Positions 45,081-53,568 of a DNA stretch of 60,548 nucleotides are shown in pieces. How positions within the stretch are numbered: the stretch's first letter is position 1; each line of letters begins with the position of its first letter. A program made the translations under genes and the position numbers. Source of the DNA: Bacteroidota bacterium (GTDB lineage: Bacteria > Bacteroidota > Bacteroidia > Bacteroidales > FEN-979). The notes beneath the pieces are model-generated. The model had not been told where the DNA came from, did not search any database, and saw only the letters and a list, made by a program, of their open reading frames with translations. The DNA is taken from the NCBI GenBank assembly GCA_026391795.1, contig JAPLDI010000015.1, positions 8,009 through 68,556 on the forward strand, given 5' to 3'.

Positions 45081-47134
45081 TGAAAAACCGCCTACTCATT
45101 TTCTTTCTTCTTTTTACAACATTTATTACAGGCAATGCTTTCGGGGTAACTGTCTACATCAGCGGAACGATCACTGACATCCAGGGCAGCAGCGTGGTTC
45201 CAAATCACAAGGTGTACATTAAAACCGATTTTTCATCCCCGTTTCATTATTACAAGACGGTCTATACCGATAACCAGGGTTTATACGCCGATACCGTGCA
45301 GAATGTACCTGCCTACCCGGTATCGTTCCAGATCTCCACCTATGATTGCGATAACGAAGTCCATCTCATCTCTGATCTGAGTACCCATTCTCCCATTACC
45401 GGTAATTTTCAGATCTGTGTTCCTCCTTATTCCGGTTGCAGGGCTGATTTCAGCTGCGACAGCATCGCCGGGTTGAATTACCAGTTCACCGATCAGTCGG
45501 AAACCAATTCGACCCTTGTATCCTGGAACTGGAATTTCGGCGATCCGGCATCAGGCACAAATAACCAGTCTTCCCTGCAGAACCCAAATCATCTATACTC
45601 CGGCGCGGGTATCTACAATGTAAAACTGGTCATTCATGCCGTGAATGGATGCAAGGATTCGCTGGTAAAAACTGTTTTTATCCGGATACCTGAGAACGAG
45701 GTCGTCATTCATGGCAGAATAACCGATGATCAGACCGGCGAACCTATCTCAAGCCAGCCGGTGATGATCAATACCACGCTGATCCAGTATTCAAGGGTTG
45801 TGTACAGCACGCTCGCCGGAAATTATTCAGACACCATCCCCGCGGTACCCAATGGCATTCCCATCAGTGTTGCAACATATGATTGTAATAACATCCTGCA
45901 TTCCAATACGGTTTACAGCTCTCCCGACCCCCAGGAGGTGAATTTTCAGATCTGCCTGAGTGCATCGTGTCAGGCGGCCTTTACGGCCGTGCTGGATTCC
46001 AATAACAAAACCCAGAATACTTTTTTGTTCGGCGATCTTTCCTATGGCGATCCCAACCGGTGGCATTGGAATTTCGGCGACGGCACTTCGAGCCCTGAGC
46101 AGAATCCCGTTCATCATTTTCCTCACCCGGGGAACTACCGGGTTTCTCTTACGATCACAAAAGAGGACTCGGCCGGGGGATGGAACTGCTACGATACGAC
46201 CAGCATGAACATCTCCGCGAGCGCCTATTTCAATCTCGGCGGCCTCCTCTTTGCCGGGCTTTACCCGATCAACAACCCCAATCCTACAGGCGACACCGGG
46301 GTGGCCTTTCTTTACCGGTCGCACAACAAATGGATCGCACCGGTGGATACTGTCTATTTTACCTATCTCGGCTATTATGCTTTTCTGAATATCCTGGAAG
46401 GATCCTACATCGTTAAAGCAGGTTTGACAAAAGGATCGGTTCACTACCCCGACTATTTACCCGCCTACAGCAGCGACCAGATAACCTGGCAGACCGCAAC
46501 CTCGTTTTTGCTTGATCAGAATATTTTTGATAAAGCAATCCACCTGTTTCCTGCCACTGATAGTATTACCGGGCCTGCCATGCTGAAAGGTTCTGTGGTC
46601 TATCACGGGAGCAGATGGTATCTTCCTCATGCGGAAGTATTGCTTTATGATGACAAGCTGATTCCGGTAAAGTCTGCTTTTACCGATGACCAGGGCCTCT
46701 TTGAATTTGCAACGCTTCCTTATGGAACCTATAACCTCTACCCTGAGGTTACCGGAAAATATGCGAAGGTTTTACAGGTAACCGTCGATGCTGATCATCC
46801 GGTTATTGAAAATAACGTACTGGAGGTTTTTGATTATGATGTAACGGGAATATCACCGGGAGAAGTGAAAAACGACCTTACGATCGGCAAAATCTTCCCG
46901 AACCCGGTTACGGAAGATTTTCAATTCCAGGTATTCTCTCCCCGGGCTGTGACGATCTCCGCCGAGATACTGACACTTACCGGAGAAAGGATTTTAATGA
47001 AACCTGTTGGATCCGTGACTGGACGAAGCCTGATGACACTTCCCATGGGAAATGTGCCTTCCGGAATGTATTTCCTGGTGATCCGAACCAGTGAAGGACG
47101 GATCGTAAATACACAAAAGATCTTAAAAAATTAA
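45077..47134 (+). CDS. Secreted PKD-domain protein with T9SS sorting domain (first of two)
   Basis: 685 residues. Signal peptide 1-22 (GNAFG). In order: a carboxypeptidase-regulatory-like domain (about 25-115), PKD domain 1 (SWNWNFGDPASG), a second regulatory-like domain (about 212-295), PKD domain 2 (HWNFGDGTSSPEQNPVHHFPHPGNYRVSLTI), an unassigned beta region, a third regulatory-like domain (about 505-580) and a type A T9SS domain (KIFPNPVTEDFQFQVF to NTQKILKN). The start overlaps the anti-sigma-like gene by four bases. It is probably a surface or extracellular adhesive or glycan-binding protein; no catalytic domain was seen. Confidence 0.85.
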   Translation: MMKNRLLIFFLLFTTFITGNAFGVTVYISGTITDIQGSSVVPNHKVYIKTDFSSPFHYYKTVYTDNQGLYADTVQNVPAYPVSFQISTYDCDNEVHLISDLSTHSPITGNFQICVPPYSGCRADFSCDSIAGLNYQFTDQSETNSTLVSWNWNFGDPASGTNNQSSLQNPNHLYSGAGIYNVKLVIHAVNGCKDSLVKTVFIRIPENEVVIHGRITDDQTGEPISSQPVMINTTLIQYSRVVYSTLAGNYSDTIPAVPNGIPISVATYDCNNILHSNTVYSSPDPQEVNFQICLSASCQAAFTAVLDSNNKTQNTFLFGDLSYGDPNRWHWNFGDGTSSPEQNPVHHFPHPGNYRVSLTITKEDSAGGWNCYDTTSMNISASAYFNLGGLLFAGLYPINNPNPTGDTGVAFLYRSHNKWIAPVDTVYFTYLGYYAFLNILEGSYIVKAGLTKGSVHYPDYLPAYSSDQITWQTATSFLLDQNIFDKAIHLFPATDSITGPAMLKGSVVYHGSRWYLPHAEVLLYDDKLIPVKSAFTDDQGLFEFATLPYGTYNLYPEVTGKYAKVLQVTVDADHPVIENNVLEVFDYDVTGISPGEVKNDLTIGKIFPNPVTEDFQFQVFSPRAVTISAEILTLTGERILMKPVGSVTGRSLMTLPMGNVPSGMYFLVIRTSEGRIVNTQKILKN

Positions 47135-47236
47135 TCCTGCAGACAACCTTTTAACATTCAGGTGTTTCTTATTTGCAGGGTTACATGATTTATTATCATA
47201 CCAGCATAAAAGCAGTATTTATATAAAAAACAGATC

Positions 47237-49264
47237 ATGAAAAAGTTATTCTCTTTTTTTGCAGTTCTGATGGCGCTGACATTTTCACTCCAGGCCCAGA
47301 CAATTACGGTTCATGTTTCCGGAACTGTTCTTCGTGATTCCACCCAGGCGCCTGTGGTCAACCATCAAGTGATCATCACAGCCGACTCCAATTCTTACGG
47401 GTTTACCTTCGAGGCCATCCGCTACACCAATCCGAACGGTTTTTATGACTGTACCATCCAGAATGTACCGTCGACAGGTGCTGCTGTTACTTTTGTGGTG
47501 AAAACAAAGGACTGTGACAGCACATACATCGTCAAGACCTTCGAAGGGACTACAACTCCGGCCACGGTTAACTTTGTTATCTGCAACGGCAATAGCGGCG
47601 GTTGTGAGGCTGGTTTTCATTCAGTCGTGGACAGTATAAATTATTATATGGTGTATTTTTATGATTACAGCACGCCGGTGGGCAGCATCGTTTCCTGGCA
47701 ATGGGATTTTGGAGACGGGTCACCGATATCAGTTGTACAGAATCCTTCGCATATCTATCCTGTTGCCGGAACCTATACGGTTTGTCTTACAATTTCGACC
47801 TCCGTGGGATGTTCGAGCACAGTTTGCCACGATGTCACAACCGGTCAGGGGGGGTGCGAAGCACATTATACTTTCCAGGCCGACAGCATGAATCTCCTTC
47901 ATATCCATTTCTGGGATATAAGTACGCCAGCCAACCTGGTCACAACAAGGCTCTGGGATTTCGGAGACCCTGCTTCAGGGAATAACACGGCAACAACCGG
48001 AGATCCCTGGCATGTCTTTACCCATCCCGGTATCTACAACGTCTGTCTGACAATTTGGACTTCCACAGGTTGTACATCAACAAAATGCGACAGTATTACG
48101 GTTGGAAATAATTCTACAAACTGTGAAAACTGGATCACTTATACTTCAGACGGAGGATTCACTTATACCTTCGAGGGCCACACCCACAGCATTTATCCTA
48201 CCACCTATACCTGGAACCTGGGAGACGGCTCTGCCGGACTTACCGGGCATGTTGTTACACATACCTATGCAACTTCAGGCCTCTATACCGTTACCCTGAC
48301 CACCCTCGATTCAACAGGATGTGCCGCTACCAGTTCACAAACGTATGATGTACATTCAACAACGTATCATCTTTATGGGTTCGCATATTTATCAGATTCA
48401 CTTTATGTGGATCATGGGCTTGCCGAGCTGATGCGTGCTGATTCAGGGATGGTGACTGTTGTGGATTCAAAGGAAATCGGCGATTCTTCAGGTTTGTATC
48501 ATTTTACAGATGTTCTTCCCGGGCATTATTATGTCAGGGTGACCTTGCTGCCGACCTCCGCCTCCTACGGACAGTATGTTCCGACCTATTACCACGATGC
48601 GGTGAACTGGGGCAATGCAACCCTGATCGAGCTCGGTCAGCCAACCAACCCCTATAACGTTTATATGCATCATGTTCTCTCGTATTCCAGCGGAAACGGT
48701 ACTATTTCAGGAACCATCACAGAGAGCGGCAAATACAGCGACAGCGGAACACCTGCTGCCAATGTGGAGGTTCTGCTCAGGGATGTTTCGGGGCAGGTAC
48801 TTGCGTTCACGATGACCAATGCCAATGGCGAATTCACCTTTGCATCCATGGCAATGGGAACCTACCAGGTGTACCCGGAAATGATCCTGAAGAACACCAC
48901 ACCGACCACCGTGGTGCTGAGTGAAACAAATCCCGCTGCGAATCTGTTGTTCGCGATCACCAGCGGAAGCATTTCAGGCATTCATGATGTGGCTGCCCAG
49001 TCAGATTTTGTGATCTCGGATGTTTACCCGAATCCCGTTTCCGATGTTGCAAACCTCACCATCAGCAGCCTCCGTTCCGAAAGGATCTCGCTCTTCCTCT
49101 ACTCAATAACCGGGGAATTCATCTCTGAGCAGACCCTGTCGTTGCACTCCGGTGCAAACAAGGTTTCCCTGCCGGTTTCGGATCTACGAAAGGGATTGTA
49201 TTATATCAAGGTCGAAAAACCTGAAGGCGGATTTATTGTAAAGAAGTTTATCCTGGGGAGATAA
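47237..49264 (+). CDS. Secreted PKD-domain protein with T9SS sorting domain (second of two)
   Basis: 675 residues. Signal peptide 1-21 (SLQAQ). It is a paralogue of the preceding protein: a regulatory-like domain (HVSGTVLRDSTQAPVVNHQVIITAD), three PKD domains (WQWDFGDGSPIS, RLWDFGDPASG and YTWNLGDGSAG, each with the typical HxY/F...GxYxVxLT end), an unassigned region, a second regulatory-like domain (TPAANVEVLLRDVSGQ) and a T9SS domain (DVYPNPVSDVANLTIS to GGFIVKKFILGR). A 102-base gap separates it from its paralogue, so it may have its own promoter. The two probably arose by duplication with gain or loss of a PKD unit. Confidence 0.87.
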   Translation: MKKLFSFFAVLMALTFSLQAQTITVHVSGTVLRDSTQAPVVNHQVIITADSNSYGFTFEAIRYTNPNGFYDCTIQNVPSTGAAVTFVVKTKDCDSTYIVKTFEGTTTPATVNFVICNGNSGGCEAGFHSVVDSINYYMVYFYDYSTPVGSIVSWQWDFGDGSPISVVQNPSHIYPVAGTYTVCLTISTSVGCSSTVCHDVTTGQGGCEAHYTFQADSMNLLHIHFWDISTPANLVTTRLWDFGDPASGNNTATTGDPWHVFTHPGIYNVCLTIWTSTGCTSTKCDSITVGNNSTNCENWITYTSDGGFTYTFEGHTHSIYPTTYTWNLGDGSAGLTGHVVTHTYATSGLYTVTLTTLDSTGCAATSSQTYDVHSTTYHLYGFAYLSDSLYVDHGLAELMRADSGMVTVVDSKEIGDSSGLYHFTDVLPGHYYVRVTLLPTSASYGQYVPTYYHDAVNWGNATLIELGQPTNPYNVYMHHVLSYSSGNGTISGTITESGKYSDSGTPAANVEVLLRDVSGQVLAFTMTNANGEFTFASMAMGTYQVYPEMILKNTTPTTVVLSETNPAANLLFAITSGSISGIHDVAAQSDFVISDVYPNPVSDVANLTISSLRSERISLFLYSITGEFISEQTLSLHSGANKVSLPVSDLRKGLYYIKVEKPEGGFIVKKFILGR

Positions 49265-49285
49265 CCTCACTGACACGGAAAGAAA

Positions 49286-49427
49286 AAGAAGCTGCCACAA
49301 AAGCCATTTTTCACCGCAAAGACGCAAAGACGCAAAAAATAAGATTATTGATTTACAATTCTTAGCGTCTTAGCGTCTTCGCGGTACAAAAAAAATCTCA
49401 GGCTTTTGAGGCAGCTTCTTTTTTTAT
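49286..49427. terminator. Terminator hairpin with a second inverted repeat in its loop
   Basis: The outer arms (49286-49305 and 49401-49420) are 20 bases long with one mismatch, and T runs follow, as in a Rho-independent terminator for the PKD gene. The loop is 95 bases long and itself contains an inverted repeat of 8-bp units (49311-49335, ACCGCAAAGACGCAAAGACGC; 49362-49386, GCGTCTTAGCGTCTTCGCGGT). This nested form suggests an element inserted in a terminator loop. Confidence 0.75.
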
Positions 49428-49511
49428 GGGAAAGGAGGAGGTGATGAACGGATGCCCAGCCATTCATGAGTGGCTGCTCAGCCATTTTGTCATGGGTCAG
49501 GAGGCTATAAC

Positions 49512-50177
49512 TCAGACACGAATCGTTTCCCCGTGATTCATCACCCTGACTTCAGCAATTCCTTCCAGTTTCCCGGCAAATTCCTGCGGGTCTGCATACA
49601 GGTTGTAGTCAGGCTGGTTCTCCGGGTCTGCATCGACGACATCAAAATGCATCGGGATGACCAGCTTGGGACGGATCAGTTTAACAGTTTCAACGGCTTC
49701 GTCAATATCCATCACATAAAAACCGCTGATCGGGATTATCATGATGTCAATGTTGCTGATTCCTTTCATCTCGGGGATCAGTTCAGTGTCGCCAAGATGG
49801 TAGAGCGTTGTTCCGTCCGCCTCAACGATCCATCCCAGGCCAAATCCTTTCGGATGAAAAACGGCCCCCGGTTTTGGCCCCTTCACTAGGTTATAGGCAT
49901 GCCGGGCGGTTACCCTGACAGCGTCAATAGTGTGGCTTTGGCCCGGGGCAAGCCCGATCCCTTTGACTGCATCCTTGTTTTCGTTCGAAGTAAGCACAAC
50001 GGTTCCCGGTTTCCTGATCTTTGCAAGGGTGTTGATGTTCGTGTGGTCGCTGTGGCTGTGAGAAATGAGGACGATGTCGCCGGGTTCGTCATACGTGCCG
50101 AAAACAGGGTCGAAATAAATCGTTTTGCCGGAAGTTTTTACCTTAAAACAGTCCCAGCCAATCCAGGTTATTTCCAT
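49512..50177 (-). CDS. Metallo-beta-lactamase-fold hydrolase (UPF0173-like)
   Basis: 221 residues. It begins MEITWIGWDCFKVKTSGKTIYFDPV and carries the metal-binding HSHSDH (HxHxDH) motif at about residue 40. Later ligands are ARHAYN, HLGDTE and IPMHFDV, all in the order of small YtkL/UPF0173 hydrolases. The substrate is unknown; relatives are described as zinc-dependent hydrolases. It follows the queD-like gene by 28 bases on the same strand and may share its message. Length is normal. Confidence 0.88.
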   Translation of the reverse strand: MEITWIGWDCFKVKTSGKTIYFDPVFGTYDEPGDIVLISHSHSDHTNINTLAKIRKPGTVVLTSNENKDAVKGIGLAPGQSHTIDAVRVTARHAYNLVKGPKPGAVFHPKGFGLGWIVEADGTTLYHLGDTELIPEMKGISNIDIMIIPISGFYVMDIDEAVETVKLIRPKLVIPMHFDVVDADPENQPDYNLYADPQEFAGKLEGIAEVRVMNHGETIRV

Positions 50178-50205
50178 GAAAGTTTTAAGTGTTAAGTTTT
50201 ACGTG

Positions 50206-50655
50206 TTAAGGATTATCGGTTGCGAACCACTCTGCGTAAGAATTTGCGGTTTCCCTCAGCCTCAGGGAGAAGAGGGTTATTCCCGCGGGAAGGAAGGCCA
50301 TGATCTTTTGCGAAAAATCCACCAGCAGGTTTTCACTTGTGGGCTGATAATCGACCCAGACGACATTCTCAAAACCCTCATTCATCCTCTGGATATCTTC
50401 AACGGGGTAATCTTTGCTGAGGATAAGGGCATGATCAACAGAGTCGATCACATTCTTTTTGATCATTCTTTTCAGGTCGCCGAAATCCATCACCATGCCT
50501 TTTTTTGGCGACCCGCTCTCTTCAACCGGAACCCCGGAAACCGTTACGGAAAGTTTATAGGAATGCCCGTGGATGCTCCTGCAGGGGCCATCGTAACCGT
50601 GCAGTGCATGGGCGGCTTCGAAACTGAATTCTTTTGTGATCCGGATTTTAGTCAT
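50206..50655 (-). CDS. queD: 6-carboxytetrahydropterin synthase / 6-pyruvoyl-tetrahydropterin synthase family
   Basis: 149 residues. FEAAHAL, then CRSIHGHSYKL, supply the zinc-binding His residues and the catalytic Cys of the QueD/PTPS fold. MVMDFGDLK, DHALIL and PTSENL are also family strings. In bacteria the enzyme usually makes 6-carboxy-tetrahydropterin for queuosine and other deazapurines. No other queuosine gene is in the window, so a folate or biopterin role cannot be excluded. A -7 box at 50672-50679 lies next to a 9-bp tandem repeat. Confidence 0.88.
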   Translation of the reverse strand: MTKIRITKEFSFEAAHALHGYDGPCRSIHGHSYKLSVTVSGVPVEESGSPKKGMVMDFGDLKRMIKKNVIDSVDHALILSKDYPVEDIQRMNEGFENVVWVDYQPTSENLLVDFSQKIMAFLPAGITLFSLRLRETANSYAEWFATDNP

Positions 50656-50671
50656 GGAGGATATTTGGAAA

Positions 50672-50679
50672 CAAAGATA
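50672..50679 (-). promoter_or_regulatory. -7 box (TATCTTTG) for queD
   Basis: A perfect TAnnTTTG on the minus strand, 17 bases before the ATG at 50655. The usual -33 position falls inside the adjoining TTTACAAAC repeat. Confidence 0.55.
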
Positions 50680-50683
50680 AAGA

Positions 50684-50766
50684 AGTTCGTAAAGTTTGTA
50701 AAGTTTGTAAAGTTTGTAAAGTTTGTAAAGTTTGTAAAGATTGTAAAGTTTGTAAAGTCTTTAAAG
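50684..50766. repeat. 9-bp tandem repeat (GTAAAGTTT) upstream of queD
   Basis: About nine units of GTAAAGTTT, two with one substitution, run from the queD -7 box away from the gene. A CACATCT/CACATCC 7-bp repeat of about five units follows at about 50790-50826, up to the end of mntP. Confidence 0.9.
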
Positions 50767-50827
50767 GTTATTGAAACAGCTCCTGATACTCACATCTCAC
50801 ATCTCACATCCCACATCCCACATCCCA

Positions 50828-51388
50828 CTAAATTATCCCCAGATGGTTGAGCAGTATCTTGGTTCCGATGGCTATAAGGACGAAGCCTCCCAGGAGTTCA
50901 GCCCATTTTGCAGGGATGAAAGTGGATTTCGCACCTAACCTTGAACCGATGACAGATACGATGAACGTGATCACCGTGATGACCGAAGCCGCCTCCAGGA
51001 TGTTCACCTTGATAAATCCGAAACTGATGCCTGTTGCCAGGGCGTCGATGCTGGTGGCGACAGATAAGGTAAGCAGTACAGAGGTCTTCCGGATGTCGAC
51101 GGGTTTTCTTTTCGTTTCATGGACAAAAAACTGGCTGACCATCCGGATCCCGATGAAAGCAAGGATCACGAAAGCCAGCCAGTGATCCACATTCTGTATA
51201 AGAGACTGAAAAGAAGATCCCACCACCCATCCGATCACCGGCATGATGCCCTGGAAGATCCCAAAAAAGGCGGATGTTTTCAGGACATCTTTCCATTGAA
51301 GTTTGCCACAGACTGATAAACTCAGTGAAACAGCAAAGCAGTCCATGGAGAGTCCGAGGCCGATAAGGAATATTTCGAGGAAGGACAT
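50828..51388 (-). CDS. mntP: Manganese efflux pump MntP
   Basis: 186 residues with six transmembrane helices. It exports Mn(II) from the cytosol. Family marks are GLSMDCFAVSLSLS near the N-terminus (with the conserved membrane Asp) and ATSIDALATGISFGF in the second half, the inverted repeat of the first. Full length. In many bacteria its gene is under an Mn-sensing yybP-ykoY riboswitch; none was recognised here, where a 7-bp repeat element occupies the upstream space. Confidence 0.93.
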   Translation of the reverse strand: MSFLEIFLIGLGLSMDCFAVSLSLSVCGKLQWKDVLKTSAFFGIFQGIMPVIGWVVGSSFQSLIQNVDHWLAFVILAFIGIRMVSQFFVHETKRKPVDIRKTSVLLTLSVATSIDALATGISFGFIKVNILEAASVITVITFIVSVIGSRLGAKSTFIPAKWAELLGGFVLIAIGTKILLNHLGII

Positions 51389-51430
51389 GTCTGGGTTATA
51401 CTTTCTTTCTGTTTTTTATTGAAATGAAAA

Positions 51431-51566
51431 CGGAGGTCGGAAATCGGAGGTCAGAGGTCAGAGGTCTGAAGTCTGATTTCGGAATCCGGTTTTCTGATTT
51501 CTGATTTCTGATTTCCGATTTCTGATCACCGATTTCCGACCTCTGATTTCCGACCACTGACATCTG
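51431..51566. repeat. Inverted repeat built of 7-bp units (GGAGGTC ... TTTCTGA)
   Basis: From 51431 the sequence can be cut into 7-base units: GGAGGTC, GGAAATC and AGAGGTC types on the left, then TTTCTGA, TTTCCGA and CCTCTGA types on the right. The two sides are reverse complements in theme, so the 136 bases can fold back. It fills the gap between fRMsr and mntP. Confidence 0.85.
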
Positions 51567-52022
51567 TCAAATCAGTCCAACGATCTTCTCCAGGTTCTCC
51601 GCATCGATCTCATCGAAGGCGTTTAATTCTTCGCTGTCGATATCCAGGACACCGGTAATCTTTCCATTATTATCTTTCATCGGGATAACAATTTCCGACT
51701 GCGACCTGGAATCGCAGGCAATATGGCCGGGAAACTTGTGAACATCGGGTACAATGATTGTTTTTTGCTGGAGGATTGCCGTCCAGCAGACACCCGTATT
51801 TTTTTTCAGGATCTGGCATGCAAGGGGACCCTGGTAAGTCCTGACAATAAGTTCATCGTTCGTCAGGCAATAGAAGCCGGTCCAGAAAAAGGGTTCCATT
51901 TTATGATGAAGAACAGCCACGACGGTTGCCATCCTTGAATCGCGGTCGCCGGGCCGATCCAGGAGTTCTTTCAGCTGCTGATAGATCCGGAGGTAGCGTT
52001 CGGTTTTCTTTTGTGATGCCAT
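51567..52022 (-). CDS. Free methionine-(R)-sulfoxide reductase (GAF domain, fRMsr)
   Basis: 151 residues. A single GAF domain that reduces free Met-R-sulfoxide. The three Cys of the family are present at 69 (GPLAC), 79 (GVCW) and 103 (HIACDSRSQSEIVIP), with the same 10- and 24-residue spacings as E. coli Cys84, Cys94 and Cys118. The ATG at 52022 is used; the longer frame would need a TTG inside the intergenic gap and tryptophanase end. It follows tnaA by 10 bases on the same strand, so both are probably one operon. Confidence 0.92.
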   Translation of the reverse strand: MASQKKTERYLRIYQQLKELLDRPGDRDSRMATVVAVLHHKMEPFFWTGFYCLTNDELIVRTYQGPLACQILKKNTGVCWTAILQQKTIIVPDVHKFPGHIACDSRSQSEIVIPMKDNNGKITGVLDIDSEELNAFDEIDAENLEKIVGLI

Positions 52023-52032
52023 TTCAGGAAAA

Positions 52033-53406
52033 TCAGGCGAGATCCAGTTCAACTGTAAAATGCCGCATGATAGGGGCTTCCCGGATGATCTTCACGCCCC
52101 GCGTAATGGTGTCGCGGCGGTCGAAAACATTTTTCAGCGCAACGGCTACCACATCCATGTGGTTGTTTGTATAGACCCTTCGGGGAATTGCCAGCCGGAG
52201 GAATTCTAGTTTGGGAAAGCGGTTTTCGCGCGTAACAGGGTCACGGTCGGCGAGGATGGCCCCGATCTCCACGCCGCGTACGCCGGCTTCGAGGTAAAGC
52301 TGGATGGCCAGGGTCTGTGCCTGGAATTCTTCCCTGGCGACGGCAGGAAGGAACCGTTTGGCATCCACAAAGACGGCATGGCCGCCGATGGGGTGCTGAA
52401 CCGGTATCCCGAATTCAATCAGCCGGTTGCCCAGGTATTCAACCTGCTTTATCCGGGTGTTGAGATATTCAAAATCAGTGCCTTCGTAAAGTCCCTGGGC
52501 GATGGCATTCATGTCGCGACCTGCAAGTCCGCCATAGGTGATGTATCCTTCAAACATAATGTTGAACGTACAGCATTGCCGGAACAGTTCATGATCGCGC
52601 ATCCCGATGAAACCGCCGATGTTCACAATCGCATCTTTCTTGCTGCTCATGGTCATCACATCGGCATAGGAAAACATCTCCCGGATGATTTCCCGGATCG
52701 GGGTATCCTTGTATTTCTCCTCACGGATCTTGATGAAATAGGCATTTTCGGCAAACCGCGCCGAATCATAAACAATGATCTTTCCATACTTGTCGGCAAT
52801 CTGCCGCACCGTGCGGAGGTTTTCCATGGAAACAGGCTGTCCGCCTGCGGAATTATTCGTGAGGGTGACGATGACAAACGGTACTTTATCGGCCGATTTC
52901 TTTAGGACATCTTCGAGTTTCTGGGGATCGACATTCCCTTTGAACGGATGTTCACAGGTGGTGTCGAAGGCTTCATCGATGGTGCAGTCGATACAGAATG
53001 CCTTCCGGTATTCGATGTGTCCTTTCGTCGTGTCGAAATGTGAATTGCCGGGGACCAGGTTCCCTTCTTTGACCAGAACCGAAAAGAGAACATTTTCGGC
53101 AGCCCGTCCCTGGTGGACAGGAAGAAAATTTTCGAACCCGGTGATGTTGAAAATGGCTTCCTTCATCTTGTAGTAGGAGGAGGCGCCGGCGTAACTTTCA
53201 TCGCCCAGCATCATCTCCGACCATTGCTTGTCGCTCATGGCCCCTGTGCCGGAATCGGTCAGGAGATCGATAAAGACCTGTTCGCTTTTCAGGAGAAAAA
53301 GATTGTAGTTAGCATCTTTGATCCAATGCTGACGTTCTTCGGGTGTGCTCTTCCGGATGGTTTCAACCATTTTGATCCGGTACGATTCGGCAAAAGGAAG
53401 TTCCAT
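52033..53406 (-). CDS. tnaA: Tryptophanase
   Basis: 457 residues. A PLP enzyme that splits tryptophan into indole, pyruvate and ammonia. IDLLTDSGTGAMSDKQ, NSAGGQPVS, DSARFAENAYFIK and MSSKKDA (PLP Lys257) are all present. Tyrosine phenol-lyase is the close alternative; its decisive Arg381 (in SMERG) is here Ile381 (GVEIG), and DSARFAEN is the tryptophanase version of DATRCVEN, so tryptophanase is favoured. No leader peptide or permease (tnaC/tnaB) was seen. A -7 box at 53429-53436 lies upstream; fRMsr follows. This suggests amino-acid fermentation. Confidence 0.9.
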   Translation of the reverse strand: MELPFAESYRIKMVETIRKSTPEERQHWIKDANYNLFLLKSEQVFIDLLTDSGTGAMSDKQWSEMMLGDESYAGASSYYKMKEAIFNITGFENFLPVHQGRAAENVLFSVLVKEGNLVPGNSHFDTTKGHIEYRKAFCIDCTIDEAFDTTCEHPFKGNVDPQKLEDVLKKSADKVPFVIVTLTNNSAGGQPVSMENLRTVRQIADKYGKIIVYDSARFAENAYFIKIREEKYKDTPIREIIREMFSYADVMTMSSKKDAIVNIGGFIGMRDHELFRQCCTFNIMFEGYITYGGLAGRDMNAIAQGLYEGTDFEYLNTRIKQVEYLGNRLIEFGIPVQHPIGGHAVFVDAKRFLPAVAREEFQAQTLAIQLYLEAGVRGVEIGAILADRDPVTRENRFPKLEFLRLAIPRRVYTNNHMDVVAVALKNVFDRRDTITRGVKIIREAPIMRHFTVELDLA

Positions 53407-53428
53407 AAAAGCGGCGTAAATTATGCAT

Positions 53429-53436
53429 CAAAGATA
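53429..53436 (-). promoter_or_regulatory. -7 box (TATCTTTG) for tnaA
   Basis: A perfect TAnnTTTG on the minus strand, 23 bases before the tnaA ATG. The -33 element is not clear. Confidence 0.5.
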
Positions 53437-53471
53437 GAAATCTTTTCTGACTAAAGATATTTTAGCAAGAG

Positions 53472-53503
53472 TTTGTGTAATTTGCAAATTTCATGTAGGT
53501 TTG
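53472..53503 (+). promoter_or_regulatory. Consensus promoter of the ptb operon
   Basis: TTTG at 53472-53475, a 20-base spacer and TAGGTTTG at 53496-53503 (perfect). A strong Shine-Dalgarno GAAGGAGG at 53551-53558 precedes the ATG at 53569, unusual for this phylum, where such sites are rare. Confidence 0.7.
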
Positions 53504-53568
53504 CTAACAGAAAGAAACCTGGTAATAAACCATAACATTCATCTATTTTTGAAGGAGGAATACTAACC

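Noticed and set aside
50684-50850. Plus-strand frame with KFVKFVK repeats
   Set aside because: It is only the translation of the 9-bp GTAAAGTTT repeat and runs across the queD upstream region.
52033-53406. Tyrosine phenol-lyase instead of tryptophanase
   Set aside because: The position equivalent to the phenol-lyase Arg381 is Ile and other strings match tryptophanase.
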